DNA from: Casuarius casuarius
Lineage: Eukaryota; Chordata; Aves; Casuariiformes; Casuariidae
Assembly (NCBI GenBank): GCA_003342895.1
Contig: PTFA01000020.1
Coordinates: 5,659,644-5,723,643, forward strand
Reading direction: 5' to 3'
Length of the DNA: 64,000 nt
In this document: piece by piece, positions 52,901 through 63,520 of the stretch
Numbering within the stretch: position 1 is the stretch's first letter
Layout: each line of letters opens with the position of its first letter
The notes under the pieces: generated by a model
Told to the model about the DNA's origin: nothing
The model's database searches: none
Seen by the model: the letters and a program-made list of their open reading frames with translations, nothing else
Made by a program: the position numbers and the translations under genes

Positions 52901-55900
52901 GCTTTTGTTGTAATGTGGAAGCTGTTGGGAAGAAAAAAAGAAAAAAAGCTTTGTCTGTCTTTAGTCCCTTCTTTAAACATTTAAAAGGAGAAGAAGATAC
53001 ATGTTTTTGCAATAAGTTAATTCTTACCGTACTGTAGTTTTGCACTTCTGCACTGGAGCAGAATCCAGGCTTCGAAGGAAAGTGTTAAATGTTTTGCTTT
53101 CCATCAAATTGAAGTAATTGTGTTGGAATGATGCTGCATTGCTTTTAGAAATCTATCAGGAAACTAATGTCCATCTCTTTTCAGTTTCAGGAGACATGTT
53201 TTATCTCTGAATCTAAATGGATGCAATTCACTAATGAGAAAGTTACAGCATCTTTTTGCATTTTTGGCCCATACCCAGGTATGTCAGTTTATTGCATCTG
53301 CTATTTTTAAATCTAAATCTATATACCAAAACTTAGCAGCAATCATCATGATGCCACAGGAGTACTTTGAATATATTAAAATGCTGATATGATAGATTTG
53401 GAGGGCAATGAGTCTACCTCTAAATGGTCAGATGATATTGACGGACTTAGAGAAATCTATATTTCATAAGTGGAAATAACACCTTGGCATTCTGTTGCTT
53501 TTATAAAAAGGCTGTAGGGGTTTTCTTTGAGAAGCTAAAATGAAAAAGCCAAATAAGACCTGACTCAATATGCAAGCTGATTGTTATGTAACTTTCTAGG
53601 AAAAACTATGACCTTCTGCAGTGATTTTTAAATTAAATTTTATTGTAGTTCAAATTCTAAAATAAACTTTGTTAAACAAAATGCCAAAATATTTTGCTAA
53701 TACTGGAAAGATATAAGACACTTTTGATTAATGCCAATAAAATCACTGAAAAGGGGATGAGGATGGTTCACCTTAAATTGGTACTAATGAAATACAGGTG
53801 TTTTTCCAAAGGGGAAAAAAAGCATTTTTTAAGCTTGCCAGCGAGAACAGTAACAGCTCCTAGGCACAACATATGCTTTATGCTCACTGTGCACTTGATA
53901 TTTGCCTGCAGGATCCACTACTTTTATCTTTGTACTGGAAGTGATTACTAAAAATTAATGGCTAATACTTGTCTTTTCCCTCCTATTTTTAAATAGGAGT
54001 TTAAATGTTTGCATCTACCTCATGTGCCATACAGTTTCTTTAGAATGATGTAGTTCAAAGTTCAGCTGTCAATATCAAGATAATACAACCAATTTTTTAA
54101 GTAAAACTAATGTAATATTGTCTGTTTATCCCTCTCGCTAACAGAGGGAGGCATATGCTCCTAGAATTTTCTTTGAGGCTTCCAGACCACCGTGGTTTAC
54201 TCCTCGATCTCAGCAGGATTGCTCAGAATATCTCCGGTTCCTACTAGACAGGTACAGTTATTGTGATGTTACTGGAAATGAATTCACCATTTTACCACGC
54301 AAAGTCAAGCTTTTAATTGGGAGCAGTCAACTAACAATTCCATTGCATGAGCAGGATTCAGGAATTCTAGCCTGGTTTTTGGCCATCTCTTATTTTCTGT
54401 ATGGTCTGTGAATCACTTTTTTCTTTTTCCGTTTTATCTGTGGTAAAACCTGGATACCTACCTGTCTTCATATCATCCAAGGCAGATTATAATGGTAATA
54501 TTCCATTTTACACACTTACAGTTGGATGTTGGTTACATTAGAGTCACGGTCTCATGAAATTCATGTGGTTGCTGAAAACAGTTTAGTCAGGCATCTGGAA
54601 TGTCATGTTGGTGTAGACACCTATATTTCATATAGGTCAGGTAAGTCATGAAGAGACACGTATACATTTATAACGAGTTTAATATATAAATGAATTAACT
54701 GTGACACAGATAAAATACCAAAAAATATTAGTAGACCTCTTAATTTCAGCTTGCTGAGTATTTTACTGAGACTTGGCTTAAGCAATATTGCTTCATAAGA
54801 CATTCTGCCTCTGGAGAAGTTTATCTCAATAGTGAAATAGTGTCCTTTTTATCTAAACCCACCCTTTCTTTTTTGTTTGTTTGTTTTTTTTCTTAACGCA
54901 GTTTAAATTTCTTGGTTATAAAATCCTGAACTTTTCTTTTCCTTCGAAATGGTCTGGCGCAATATAAATAGCTGCTTGTTGTCTAACGAAATCTGACATA
55001 CAGAACCAGTCAATTGGAGAACTGATTATTAAGATAATATAAAGATATGTAATAGAAATGTTGTTTGTTAGGTGTTTTAAATATTTACTGTTGCTTACAG
55101 TATTTTCATTGTGTTCTGTTACCTATAACAAAAGCAACATAGAATGCCTGTATGCTTCACCCATACTGTCTTTTGGATAGTACTGAATTATGCAGTTCAA
55201 ATTGCTTATATAAACAATCACAAGTTCCCCTTTTTTTATGCAAGAAACTTCTAGCTGCTTAAATATCTATATACTTCAGTATAACTAGAAAAAAAGTTTT
55301 AAGTGGTGCAACAGTATTTGTTTGGAAAATAGTACAGCTATTTGGATTTCTTTCTCTTTGTCTTCAGGTTGCACGAAGAAGAGAGAACCTTGAGAGCCCT
55401 GTCGTCAGCAAAGACTGCTGAAAGTATAATGAATGAAGAGTCCCAGACACAAGAAACTGTCCATAAAGCCCAGCTGTTTGCTGAAGCACCTTGTATGGGA
55501 AGTGAAGAGAGAACTTTGATAGAGAAAATGTTTGGAGGAAAACTCAAGACCAGTATATGCTGTTTAAACTGCAAAAGTACTTCTCAAAAGGAAGAAGCTT
55601 TCACAGATCTCTCTTTGGCTTTCTGTCCTCCAGCTTCCTTGGAGAATTTTGGCCCAAAATGTATGGAACATTCTGAAGTGAAAGATGATTATGTGGTGCA
55701 AAGTTGTACTTTAGCATCCAATGCTGCTGAAGAAACAACTCTCAATAATTTGGAAGTAAATGGTGGATGTGACACAATTATGAATGAAGGAACCATAAAA
55801 AAATTTTCTACTGAGCCAAACTCTGAGAATACTACAAATTCTGAACTCAACAAAGTTCAAGATAATAGGGATATATCTCAGAGGCTAGTAGGTAAAAACA

Positions 55901-58900
55901 CTCCGTCAGTCACAGACTTACTGAATTATTTTCTGGCACCTGAGATCCTCAGTGGAGACAACAAGTATTATTGTGAAAAGTGTGCCTCTCTGCAGAATGC
56001 GGAGAAAACTATGCAAATCATTGAGGAACCTGAATACCTCATTCTCACTCTTCTGAGATTTTCATATGATCCAAAGTGTCATATAAGGCGCAAAATCTTG
56101 GACAATGTGTCTCTGCCACTTGTTTTGGAACTGCCAGTCAAAAGAGCAACATCTCCTCTAGCTGTAGTTTCAGGAGGTTGGTCTGTTGATGTTGAGCTTT
56201 CTGATATTGGAGAAAATCTTGCTAAAAAACTGAAGCCCTCAGGTGCTGATGAAGTGACCTGCCCACAGCTGGTGCCCTACATGTTAAGCTCTGTGGTGGT
56301 GCACTCTGGTGTATCCTCTGAAAGTGGACATTACTATTCTTATGCTAGAAATGTAACTGGTTCAGGTCCCTCAGGACTGTGCCACCAGCCTAAAGCTCTG
56401 TCTTTAGTTTCTCCCCCGAATAACTTGTTGGCAGAGGAGAGTCCTTGTCCTATTGTAGAAAATGAGCTAGACACTGAGATGCCAAAAGAATGGTTTCTGT
56501 TCAATGACAGCAGAGTGACATTTACCTCATTTCAGTCAGTCCAGAAAATTACCAGTAGATTTCCAAAGGATACTGCTTATGTTCTGTTTTACAAAAAGCA
56601 GAATAACACCTGTGGCTTCAGCACCAATTCAGCAAACAGACTCTGGGTAAATGGAGACCCTCCTCTACAAAAAGACCTAATGGATGCAATTACAAAAGAT
56701 AACAAACTATACTTGCAGGTAAGATGGAAATAGTATGTGAAGAGTGTCTCCCTAAGATTGGCCAGAGACAGTGGAAAAAAAAGAAAAATGTAGTTTTTTA
56801 AATGTTCTGGTATATTGATCTTGCAAATCACAAATCTTGCTTCCCTCTTGGTGTTGCTAGACAGCTTTCATAGTAAGGTTAATCATAGCTGTTATTGTTA
56901 GATGGGAAGCATAAGAGAAATGGTTGAAACTTTGTTCTGTTTTAAAAAGACTTTTCTCAAGTGGAGATGCTCAAATTGGTCCTTTGACCATTGAAAAGCC
57001 CATCCTGCATGGAGTTACAAACTGCTAGTTTTCTCTTTCATTGCCATTCTTAAATTACACTAAAGTAGCTGAAGTATATTAAATACTTCTTAGCAACGTT
57101 CTTGTCAGCCCGTTTTAACTTGTAAGTGACACTTTATTTGTAAAACTATGTTAGAATCACTAAACTGTAAGACCAGCTGCTAGCATCAACTTTTTCTTCC
57201 CTGCCCGTGCTGGTTTCGTCCTTCGACCAGTGCTGCCAGCCTCACATCCCCTCTGCTTCATGAAAATACTGCTGTTTTACCTAGGTGTAGTCACCTCTTA
57301 GATTGTTGATACAAAGGACATGGCTCTCCACATTAAAATACGGTTTGTTTTGAGCCTTGCTGCTATGTTCAGACTGTGTAACAATAAAGTTGTGTTTTAC
57401 TGAATGTTTTGATGGGTTAGGCTGTTCCTGGAAGACTTTCACAGAGTTTGGGTGTACTCAAATTAGAAAAGGTAGAGTTAAGTTCAAATTCAAAAAGAAC
57501 AGCTAAATCTCGCTGTGAAAATCTATTATGGTAGCTGCAGGTGTTTTACAAACAGAGAACTGTGCGTTTAAATTGCAACTTGTTTTCTGTTATTTTCAGA
57601 CTTTGTGGTTAAAGCATTTATGTCCTAACCATCTCTCTCTATATGCCAGCTCTCTCTTCTGTACTGTACAGGGTAGTATAAAACATGGTGTTTTAACAGC
57701 AATCACAAATAACTGTAATATTTTCCAGTCAGAATTGCTGTGACTTCCATTAACATGTGAACGCTTTAATTGTCAAGTTACAAACTTTAAGCCAACATTT
57801 TGTTTTTAATTTTAAATATACAATTACAACAGTATCTATGCAATTGTATGGTTAAAGAAAACTAATTTTAAGAGTATGGAAAAGAGAAAAGTAGTACAAC
57901 AACTTCTGTGATATTGTGAGCTTTGTTCAATGTTTGGCTTTATATATTAAAAAAGGAGCAGCAGCATCCTTTCAGAATATAAAGCCCTGTAACTACTCCT
58001 GTTTGTATATTTTCCTGTTGAATCCAGTGCTTGTAGTCACATATGCTAATGTTTTCAATAGGATAGGTGAGTGCATAACAGACAACTTTGAAATCTGAGG
58101 AACTGTGTTAGCTTTATGGAGCATGCCTCATTGGGATACTGAGAAAATAATCAGCAGTTAAGTAGAGCTATTCTAAAATACAGTTCGCTGAATTAACTTT
58201 TTAAGACCATTTTGAGTCAATTCTTGGAATACAGTAGAAAGTCAGTTAGTCTAGGCTTTTTTGAATATTACTGTACACCTAGAACCAGTGAAAAGTCAAT
58301 ATGATCTAAAAAACCTGAGTCTATATGATGAACATATGCAAAAAACAGTAACAATTTGACAGTCTCCCAGACTGAAACTTTCTCTGCAGACCATTTAGCC
58401 AAAGTAATAGAAAGTGCATAAAATCACTTTCTTTCGTAGTTTACAAGTGAAAGCCAAGCTAGTAGTTTTATTGAAAACCTTTCCCTTAGAGTTAAAAAAA
58501 ACAAAAAACAAAAAACAAAAAAACCTCCACAAGCAAACATAGTCTCCTTAAAAGGAAAAAAACTATTCTCGAAGCAGATTTCTTTTACCTACCATGTTTT
58601 TTAAATTTTTGTGGATTCTTTGATATTGTTCTTCTTGTATTGCTCTACTGCTGAGATCCTGTCCTTATCTTAAATGAGACTGTTTAGAAATGCTCAGTTA
58701 TCCCCTTTCTCCCATTAATTCCGATGTGATTCACTGAATTAGGTTTTTGTACTTCGAAAGGTTTATTATTGTCTAAACTAGTATTTTCTCACTTATGTTA
58801 AAAACATATCTTTCTGTCCTGAGAAAGCCTTTACATTTTTAAAAGAAATGTTGTTTTTTTTTAAAAAAAAAAAAGCTAATTACTTTTGTTTTACTGCTGC

Positions 58901-61900
58901 ATACCCATTTACCACATAGTAAACAAAAATATTTTCACTGTAAATAACAAAACCTGTAATATGGGTAGCTTCTACTTCAGTTAAAACAAATTAAAAATCA
59001 TATTTTGGGAACAAGTGGAAAGCAGGCAGTAATGCTCTGCATTTTTTCTCAGTCCGGAGAACTGTACTGACTGTCAAGTTTTACTAATCTTATTTGGAAT
59101 ATTTGTCAGGAGATAAGTATAAGCTGCCTAAAAACATTCATTGTTTCCTTTGTATAAAAACAAGCATACTTGTAAAATGGCACTGTTACATGTTACACCA
59201 GAACACTTTAGTATAGGTTAATATTAAGAGAATGTTTGCCTTGAGAGAAGAACAGGTATAAGATATGGAAGATCGAAAACTACTAAGTAATTGCATCTTT
59301 AGCATTGAAGACACTAGCAGGATATTTTTTCAAAAACACTTATACTCTGTCAAGAGGCTTTGATAATTGATAATTCGATTGGGTTTTTTTGTATTTCTCT
59401 TGTGTGTGCATGCATATATATATATAGTGTATATATGTATGTATCTTTTTATTATACTAAATGTTTTGTACGGAGTAGCAATGAAGCTAAGATCATGAGT
59501 GAGGCTTGTCCTATTCTCCGTGCATTATGGCTGCTACTAAACAGTATCTTTTAAATAGTTGCTCAGGCTGTATTTACAACTCATTTACATTCTGTACTGA
59601 ATACGATGGGCTCGTGTGATGGCTCCAGAGCTGTAGGAGAGTCATCCACTGTACGTAAGTTGTGCGAGATCCTGTGTTGTTGCTGTTCATAGTAGTGCTT
59701 TTCAAGAAGTGCTCTGTGTGTTTCCTCTTGGTAAGGAAGCCTAGTGTTAACTGAACTACCTTACTGTTCCTTACAGTATTGTTAAAGATACCAAATATGA
59801 AACATAAATGGATTAATTTAGCTGTATTACCTATGCCAAACACTCATGCTTTCAAGTAACTACATTTGCGGTAAGACAAATTAAAATGTGTTAATGTTTC
59901 TAGCTGAATGGGGCAAAAAATTCTTAGGTATAAGAATTCAGTGCTCTTTTTGGCTACAATGTTAAGACTATTTTATTTGATACAGAGTAATCTGCAAACT
60001 TATTCCTGACACTTAATTATTTTGTAATATAGTTTGTTAGGTTAAAAACTCAACTGCTGAGGATGAAAAGGCCTAAGGTTGCCAGAAAACAGTTCTCTGG
60101 AGGGAAGGAATTAGGGGTGAGAGTAAGGAAGGTTCCATTTTTCATTTGGTTCTGTGCTGCATTAAAACAAACATTTTTTAAAATATATATTTAAAGAAAA
60201 AAAAGACAAGTGCAGTGTAGTGGTTCTTCCACTGTATTGGTTTTGAGAATAAATTCTGTTCTAAGCTAAACAGCTTTGCACCATAGTATTTCAACTAAAC
60301 AGTCTATTTACACAAAGCTTGTTATGTTAATCAAAAAAAATTCTCTTGGATTCTGGTACTGTAAGCAAGTTCTTTGTAATCCTTTGGTCTCCCTAGTAAA
60401 TTTAGTCTTTGACATATCTTGTAGTTAAGAGATGCATAAGAATTGACATGTTGCTGGAGATAGTGCAATACTATCTTTCAGGGACATGGCCAGCATACCT
60501 GCATAGGCAGTATCTTCCAAACTTTTTAATAATTTTGTAACCATGTATGTAGTTCAGTGCTTAGGGTTATATAATTTCAAACTTTGGCTATATTCTTCAA
60601 AGACGACAGAGTAATTTAAACCCCTAAGTAATATTTTTAGCACCTGTGAAAGTACATGGGCAGGACCAAGTCTAGTGATTTCATTGTAGTATAATACAGT
60701 CAGTCTTCCAGTTTCTGTCTGTGTTCCTTGCTTTTGCCAGGAGGTGGAGAAGGAACAATTCAAGGTGACCTTTGTAGTAGTTACCAAAACCCAGTTAAAA
60801 CTTCTTCCCCTTGCCTTTAGAAGGTATGCAGTGACTAACAGTCATGTGAAGAAGGGTGTCAGTATGATCTTCAGCACCTCATAACTTTGTTATTGTTTCC
60901 TAAAGAAATGAAGCTTGTACAGTTCTGTCTGTCTTGCTCTGTCTTTCCTCCCTTAACTTTTGAACTTGTTGGCCAATTTGCGACAGGGCTGTTAGAGACA
61001 ATAAATTACTGTAAGCTTTGTGAAACTGCTTAGTCAGAAAGAAAACAGTGTGTGATATCCCCCATGAGGGGAAAGCCAGCACCCTTCCCCTTATTAGACA
61101 TCTAAGAAGCTGCAGAGGAGCTCAGCTGGGAGAGAGAAATTGGCAGGAGGCTGTGCTTCCTTGTTTCTGCTACTGGGAGGTACTTTTTCCTTGGGTTTTC
61201 TAGCAGCTGATTCTGACTTTTATGGTGTATTTGAGACTTCCTGAGCCTTACTAATGTTAAAACAGAGTTAGCATAGCAATAACACTTGAAAGTTAAAAGG
61301 CCATATTGAAAGGAAACTAAATAGCTTGTTCACTTTTTTGCCTTTCATCCAAGTGTGTTGTTACTCTATGCAGTTGTTCCAGTAGAATAAAAAAGTGGCT
61401 TTTAAATAACTAATATTGATAGAATAGTCTTGCCTTTTGGTTTGACCACCAAGAACAAGGGCGTTGTAAAGATATTAGGATGAAATTTCATGTGAAACTT
61501 ATCAAAATCTAATGTTTCATTAGCTTTTGATCAACAATCTAATCCTTTAGTAACATCACATGCTGCTATGAAAGACAATTTTAGCATAAATTTAAAACAG
61601 ATCTTAATTATGATTCACATAAATACTTACTGACTTTGGGTAAAGTTGTACGTCTCAGACGGGCTGTGGATGTTGAGTTTGACTTGAAGTTCAACAAAGT
61701 AGCCTTTCTGATTTAAGAGTCCAGAAGTTAGCAGCGTTGCTTTTAAAGCTATTTTTTTTAATTTACTGCAGGTAAACTGTTTTTAGGACTTGGGATATTT
61801 TTTTATTGTCTGTATTCTTTAATTCCAGGAGCAAGAGCTTAGTGCTCGAACACAGGCACTTCAAGCTGCCTCAGCCTCGTGCTCTTTCCGACCCAATGGA

Positions 61901-61990
61901 TTTGATGACAACGATCCCCCGGGAAGTTGTGGGCCGACAGGTGGAGGGGGTGGCGGGGGGTTCAGTACTGTTGGTAGATTGGTCTTTTGA
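40224..61990 (+). CDS. USP38: USP38, ubiquitin-specific peptidase 38 (complete, 10 coding exons)
   Basis: Cysteine deubiquitinase that removes ubiquitin from target proteins; the mammalian protein is reported to act on innate-immune and chromatin substrates (family knowledge). CDS joins 40224-40908, 41874-42009, 47185-47314, 47597-47698, 50620-50778, 52316-52509, 53185-53278, 54145-54251, 55368-56718 and 61829-61990. This totals 3120 nt, 1039 residues, with phase kept across all nine GT-AG introns. Residues 1-404 are a helical, armadillo-like region. The USP fold starts near residue 446 with the Cys box (GLINLGNTCYMNS, nucleophile C455). CxxC pairs are at C601/C604 and C738/C741, the His box SGHYYSYAR has H857, and WFLFNDSRVT has N915/D916. 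The protein ends in a Gly-rich tail. The start has a strong Kozak context (G at -3, G at +4) and matches the human N-terminus MDKILEGLVSS. No frameshift or missing catalytic residue is seen. Identity rests on recall of human USP38 and is very secure. Confidence 0.98.
40909..41873 (+). other. USP38: USP38 intron 1
   Basis: 965 bases, GTGAGC...CAG. The first 100 bases are still CpG-island sequence; the rest is ordinary AT-rich intron. Near 41345-41385 a short phrase resembles an old CR1 tail, but it is too short to call. Nothing else seen. Confidence 0.9.
41874..42009 (+). CDS. USP38: USP38 coding exon 2
   Basis: 136 nt, acceptor ...TTACAG|AT, donor GCAG|GTACTG. Encodes residues 229 to 274, including SFEPSVALASLVQHIPLQM and the SMTQALCR end, identical or nearly so to human. 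It ends with two bases (AG) of an Arg codon completed in exon 3. Confidence 0.96.
42010..47184 (+). other. USP38: USP38 intron 2
   Basis: 5175 bases, GTACTG...CAG, the longest intron. Contains the CR1 fragment at about 46326-46545, a small perfect-stem hairpin at 42429-42451 (8-bp arms), T-rich runs near 45510-45525 and a stretch at 44009-44535 open in several frames on both strands that resembles no protein I know. No other exon recognised. Confidence 0.88.
46326..46545 (-). mobile_element. CR1 LINE 3' fragment in USP38 intron 2
   Basis: Reverse-complement CR1 tail: AGGCTGGAAGGGGCTGCTGG, then GCTTGAAGCAGGGCCGCC, then a decayed middle, GAGGCCACAGCTTCACTGG and GACCACCCTCATGGTGAAAA. Opposite in strand to USP38. 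5'-truncated and diverged; edges approximate. Confidence 0.85.
47185..47314 (+). CDS. USP38: USP38 coding exon 3
   Basis: 130 nt, acceptor TTTCAG|A, donor TTG|GTATGT. The first base completes the Arg codon, then 43 codons beginning MIDWLSWPLAQHVETW and ending LLKIEL. Part of the helical N-terminal region and almost unchanged from human (D to E at one position). It follows the longest intron, 5.2 kb. Confidence 0.97.
47315..47596 (+). other. USP38: USP38 intron 3
   Basis: 282 bases, the shortest intron. Its 3' end is a T-rich run with GTTT repeats (47565-47586) that serves as the polypyrimidine tract for exon 4. Confidence 0.93.
47597..47698 (+). CDS. USP38: USP38 coding exon 4
   Basis: 102 nt, 34 codons in phase 0 at both ends (VFNRLWFPLVRPG ... 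EAFHL). Acceptor follows a long T tract ending TTTAAG|GTC; donor is TTG|GTAAGT. Because both ends are phase 0, skipping this exon would keep the frame and delete 34 residues of the helical region. Confidence 0.97.
47699..50619 (+). other. USP38: USP38 intron 4
   Basis: 2921 bases, GTAAGT...TAG. AT-rich, with an A-run near 49946-49961 and a T10-TC-C10 tract just before the acceptor. No repeat family or exon recognised with confidence. Confidence 0.9.
50620..50778 (+). CDS. USP38: USP38 coding exon 5
   Basis: 159 nt, 53 codons in phase 0 at both ends (IVPHVVSLVHSF ... EPILEAIK). Acceptor is preceded by an unusual tract of about ten T, then TC and ten C, then TTTTAG; donor is AAG|GTATAA. Last exon of the region before the catalytic domain. 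Exon skipping would be in frame. Confidence 0.97.
50779..52315 (+). other. USP38: USP38 intron 5
   Basis: 1537 bases, GTATAA...TAG. Contains a T-run near 51245-51254 and an A-run at 52264-52276. Nothing else seen. Confidence 0.9.
52316..52509 (+). CDS. USP38: USP38 coding exon 6 (Cys box)
   Basis: 194 nt, acceptor TTGTAG|GAA, donor AGA|GTAAGT. Encodes residues 405 to 468 plus two bases of codon 469 (Asp, completed in exon 7). It carries the linker EEKIKLIL and the USP Cys box GLINLGNTCYMNSVIQALF with catalytic C455. N450 and N452 in the NLGN motif flank the nucleophile as usual in the family. Confidence 0.98.
52510..53184 (+). other. USP38: USP38 intron 6
   Basis: 675 bases, GTAAGT...CAG. 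Contains a C-rich tract at about 52846-52869 interrupted by an unresolved base at 52861, so the tract length is uncertain in the assembly. Confidence 0.9.
53185..53278 (+). CDS. USP38: USP38 coding exon 7
   Basis: 94 nt, acceptor TTTCAG|T, donor CAG|GTATGT. Encodes FRRHVLSLNLNGCNSLMRKL and HLFAFLAHTQ of the USP thumb subdomain, close to human (H for Q and R for K). Ends in phase 0. Confidence 0.96.
53279..54144 (+). other. USP38: USP38 intron 7
   Basis: 866 bases, GTATGT...CAG. AT-rich intron. Its open frame at 53694-53951 has no recognisable protein features. Nothing else seen. Confidence 0.9.
54145..54251 (+). CDS. USP38: USP38 coding exon 8
   Basis: 107 nt, acceptor AACAG|AGG, donor ACAG|GTACAG. 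Encodes REAYAPRIFFEASRPPWF and TPRSQQDCSEYLRFLLD. QQDCSEYLRFLLD is the family's QQDxxE(F/Y) box-2 motif. The final AG joins G of exon 9 to give Arg. Confidence 0.97.
54252..55367 (+). other. USP38: USP38 intron 8
   Basis: 1116 bases, GTACAG...CAG. Contains a T-rich run with GTTT units near 54868-54893. Nothing else seen. Confidence 0.9.
55368..56718 (+). CDS. USP38: USP38 coding exon 9 (most of the catalytic domain)
   Basis: 1351 nt, acceptor TCTTCAG|G, donor CAG|GTAAGA, residues 536-986. In order it encodes: LHEEER; the conserved LIEKMFGGKL; CxxC C601/C604; a poorly conserved acidic and Ser/Thr-rich insert (about residues 625-710); TPSVTDLLNYFLAPEIL; CxxC C738/C741; EEPEYLILTLLRFSYD; the His box with H857; and WFLFNDSRVTFTSFQSV. 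It packs the Zn-like knuckle, fingers and palm into one large exon, as in human. Confidence 0.98.
58494..58523. repeat. (AAAAAAC)n A-rich tract
   Basis: Runs of 6-8 A separated by single C in intron 9. Confidence 0.9.
59411..59445. repeat. TA/TG-rich microsatellite
   Basis: Alternating TA followed by TATG units in intron 9. Confidence 0.85.
61829..61990 (+). CDS. USP38: USP38 coding exon 10 and stop
   Basis: 162 nt, acceptor TTCCAG|GAG. Encodes 53 residues beginning EQELSARTQALQAASASCSF, then FRPNGFDDNDPPGSCGPTGG, a run of Gly and FSTVGRLVF, then TGA at 61988-61990. Nearly identical to the human C-terminus, so the tail beyond the catalytic domain is under constraint. Confidence 0.97.
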   Translation, partial: EQELSARTQALQAASASCSFRPNGFDDNDPPGSCGPTGGGGGGGFSTVGRLVF

Positions 61991-62148
61991 CTCTGAAGAC
62001 AACCTGGAATACACTGGTTCCAAAGCAGCTTGTTACTGCTGAGGACAATTAAAATATTGAACTTTGTCAAATATTGTACCATGTTTTGAGACTTGATCCT
62101 TGTTCAATAACAAATGTTGGGGTTTGGGGTTTTTTTTGTTTTATTTGA

Positions 62149-62154
62149 AATAAA
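62149..62154 (+). terminator. Proximal USP38 polyadenylation signal
   Basis: Canonical AATAAA 159 bases after the stop, just after a G/T-rich run. The downstream 30 bases are not strongly GU-rich, so its strength is unclear. Confidence 0.5.
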
Positions 62155-63490
62155 TAAGCGCATCATGGAAAAAAACTACCTCTTAAAAATTCAGTTGCTT
62201 TTATAGTAAGATACACTTGCCCAAAAGAGAGAAATGAAGATTTTTAAGTGGTTTCTAATGACACTGCATTAAACTAAACAAATGCACTTACATCAGTTTG
62301 TATCATCCCTATCCACTGAATGAAGAAAGCTCATTTTTTGCTCTGACAGTGTCGCTTTATGTGGAGATCCTTTCAGGTGGGCTGGAATGACGTACATAGT
62401 CTCCTACTCCATTTAAAAATCTGGTACCTTTAAGGATTTCCAGAGATGATGCAATCTTATAATGAAGGCAATAACTTAAAATGTGACATGAAACTACTTT
62501 CCAGAATAAAAGAATATTCAAATTCAATATATTTCCAGTATAAATATAAAGAAGAAAAAATAATTTATAAATGTTTGCTAAGTCATTTTCCAAAAAAAAT
62601 GCATGTTCTGTAGGAGCAGTGTTTTTAAATAGAAATTGTTAACTTTGTAGCATTTTTAATTGTTTTGAGTATTTTAAAAAGATTTCAGGGAATACATCTG
62701 CTGTGTATTGAAAGGAAGAGATTCTGTATGTGCCTTGCAGTACTGTAACTTAAACTTTTTGAGGCTGCAGAAAGGGGAAAAATTGTTAGTAATCAATTTT
62801 GTGTTGTCAGTATTAGAAATCAACACAGTTTTGGAAAGCTAGTATATTTCCAGAAGTAAAATCTGGTAGTTATAAATACAGTCAGTTTGTTCATTATTTT
62901 TGATTCAAATAAATATATCTAGTGAGCTACAATTTTCCTGGCCTACATTGCTAAGAGAAAACTGGTCACAGGTGCTGAGCCGTATTTGCGAAAAGACAAA
63001 TAGGCTACCTGTATTGATTCTAGCTGAGGATCTATGCTCTTAAGTAAGATACCTTTGAAGTTCTTGCATAAAAATCCTCATTGAAGACCAGTGAGTTAAG
63101 CACCATGTTGCTCATATGCCTTCTGATTTTGCTTGTAGTGAGAAACTTCTGGTGAGTTCAGCTTTTAACTGTCTCTGGAAGATCAAAATGATCTTGTCTA
63201 TGGAGCAATGTTTGCTTGTTTTTTAGGCCGACAGAGGTTTTAGTCTTGGCAGAAATAGAAACTTGATGTTTTGGATGTGCAATGATGATAACAGAGGTAA
63301 AGGAGTTACACTGTTGAATCTGGTGATTAATTTTTAACTTGAATAATATTCTAGTGAAGTGTAAATTTATTTAAAGTATTTTTATAAAGTTGTCTTCTGT
63401 TTTGCTGTGTTTTTTTTTAAATTCTGCTAAGTGGCAAAGTACATCCTTACAAAGCATGCAAACCTTGCAGGTGATAGTTTCACTGTGCAA

Positions 63491-63496
63491 AATAAA
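63491..63496 (+). terminator. Candidate distal USP38 polyadenylation signal
   Basis: Canonical AATAAA, the last of four in the presumed 3' UTR. Use would place the mRNA end near 63510-63520. Confidence 0.4.
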
Positions 63497-63520
63497 GAGA
63501 TTTCTCAGAAAATTCCTTTA

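Larger units (their letters stand above)
56719..61828 (+). other. USP38: USP38 intron 9
   Basis: 5110 bases, GTAAGA...CAG. Reading through the donor adds four codons and stops at TAG 56731-56733. An AATAAA at 57383-57388 followed by GT-rich sequence could act as an intronic poly(A) site. Also holds a (AAAAAAC)n tract at 58494-58523 and a TA-rich microsatellite at 59411-59445. No further exon or gene recognised. Confidence 0.88.
61991..63520 (+). other. USP38: USP38 3' untranslated region (end uncertain)
   Basis: AT-rich sequence after the stop codon. AATAAA signals occur at 62149-62154, 62505-62510, 62908-62913 and 63491-63496. The first would give a very short 3' UTR of about 180 bases, the last one of about 1.5 kb. 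Sequence alone cannot choose; alternative ends are plausible. The end given here is an upper estimate from the last signal. Confidence 0.55.
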
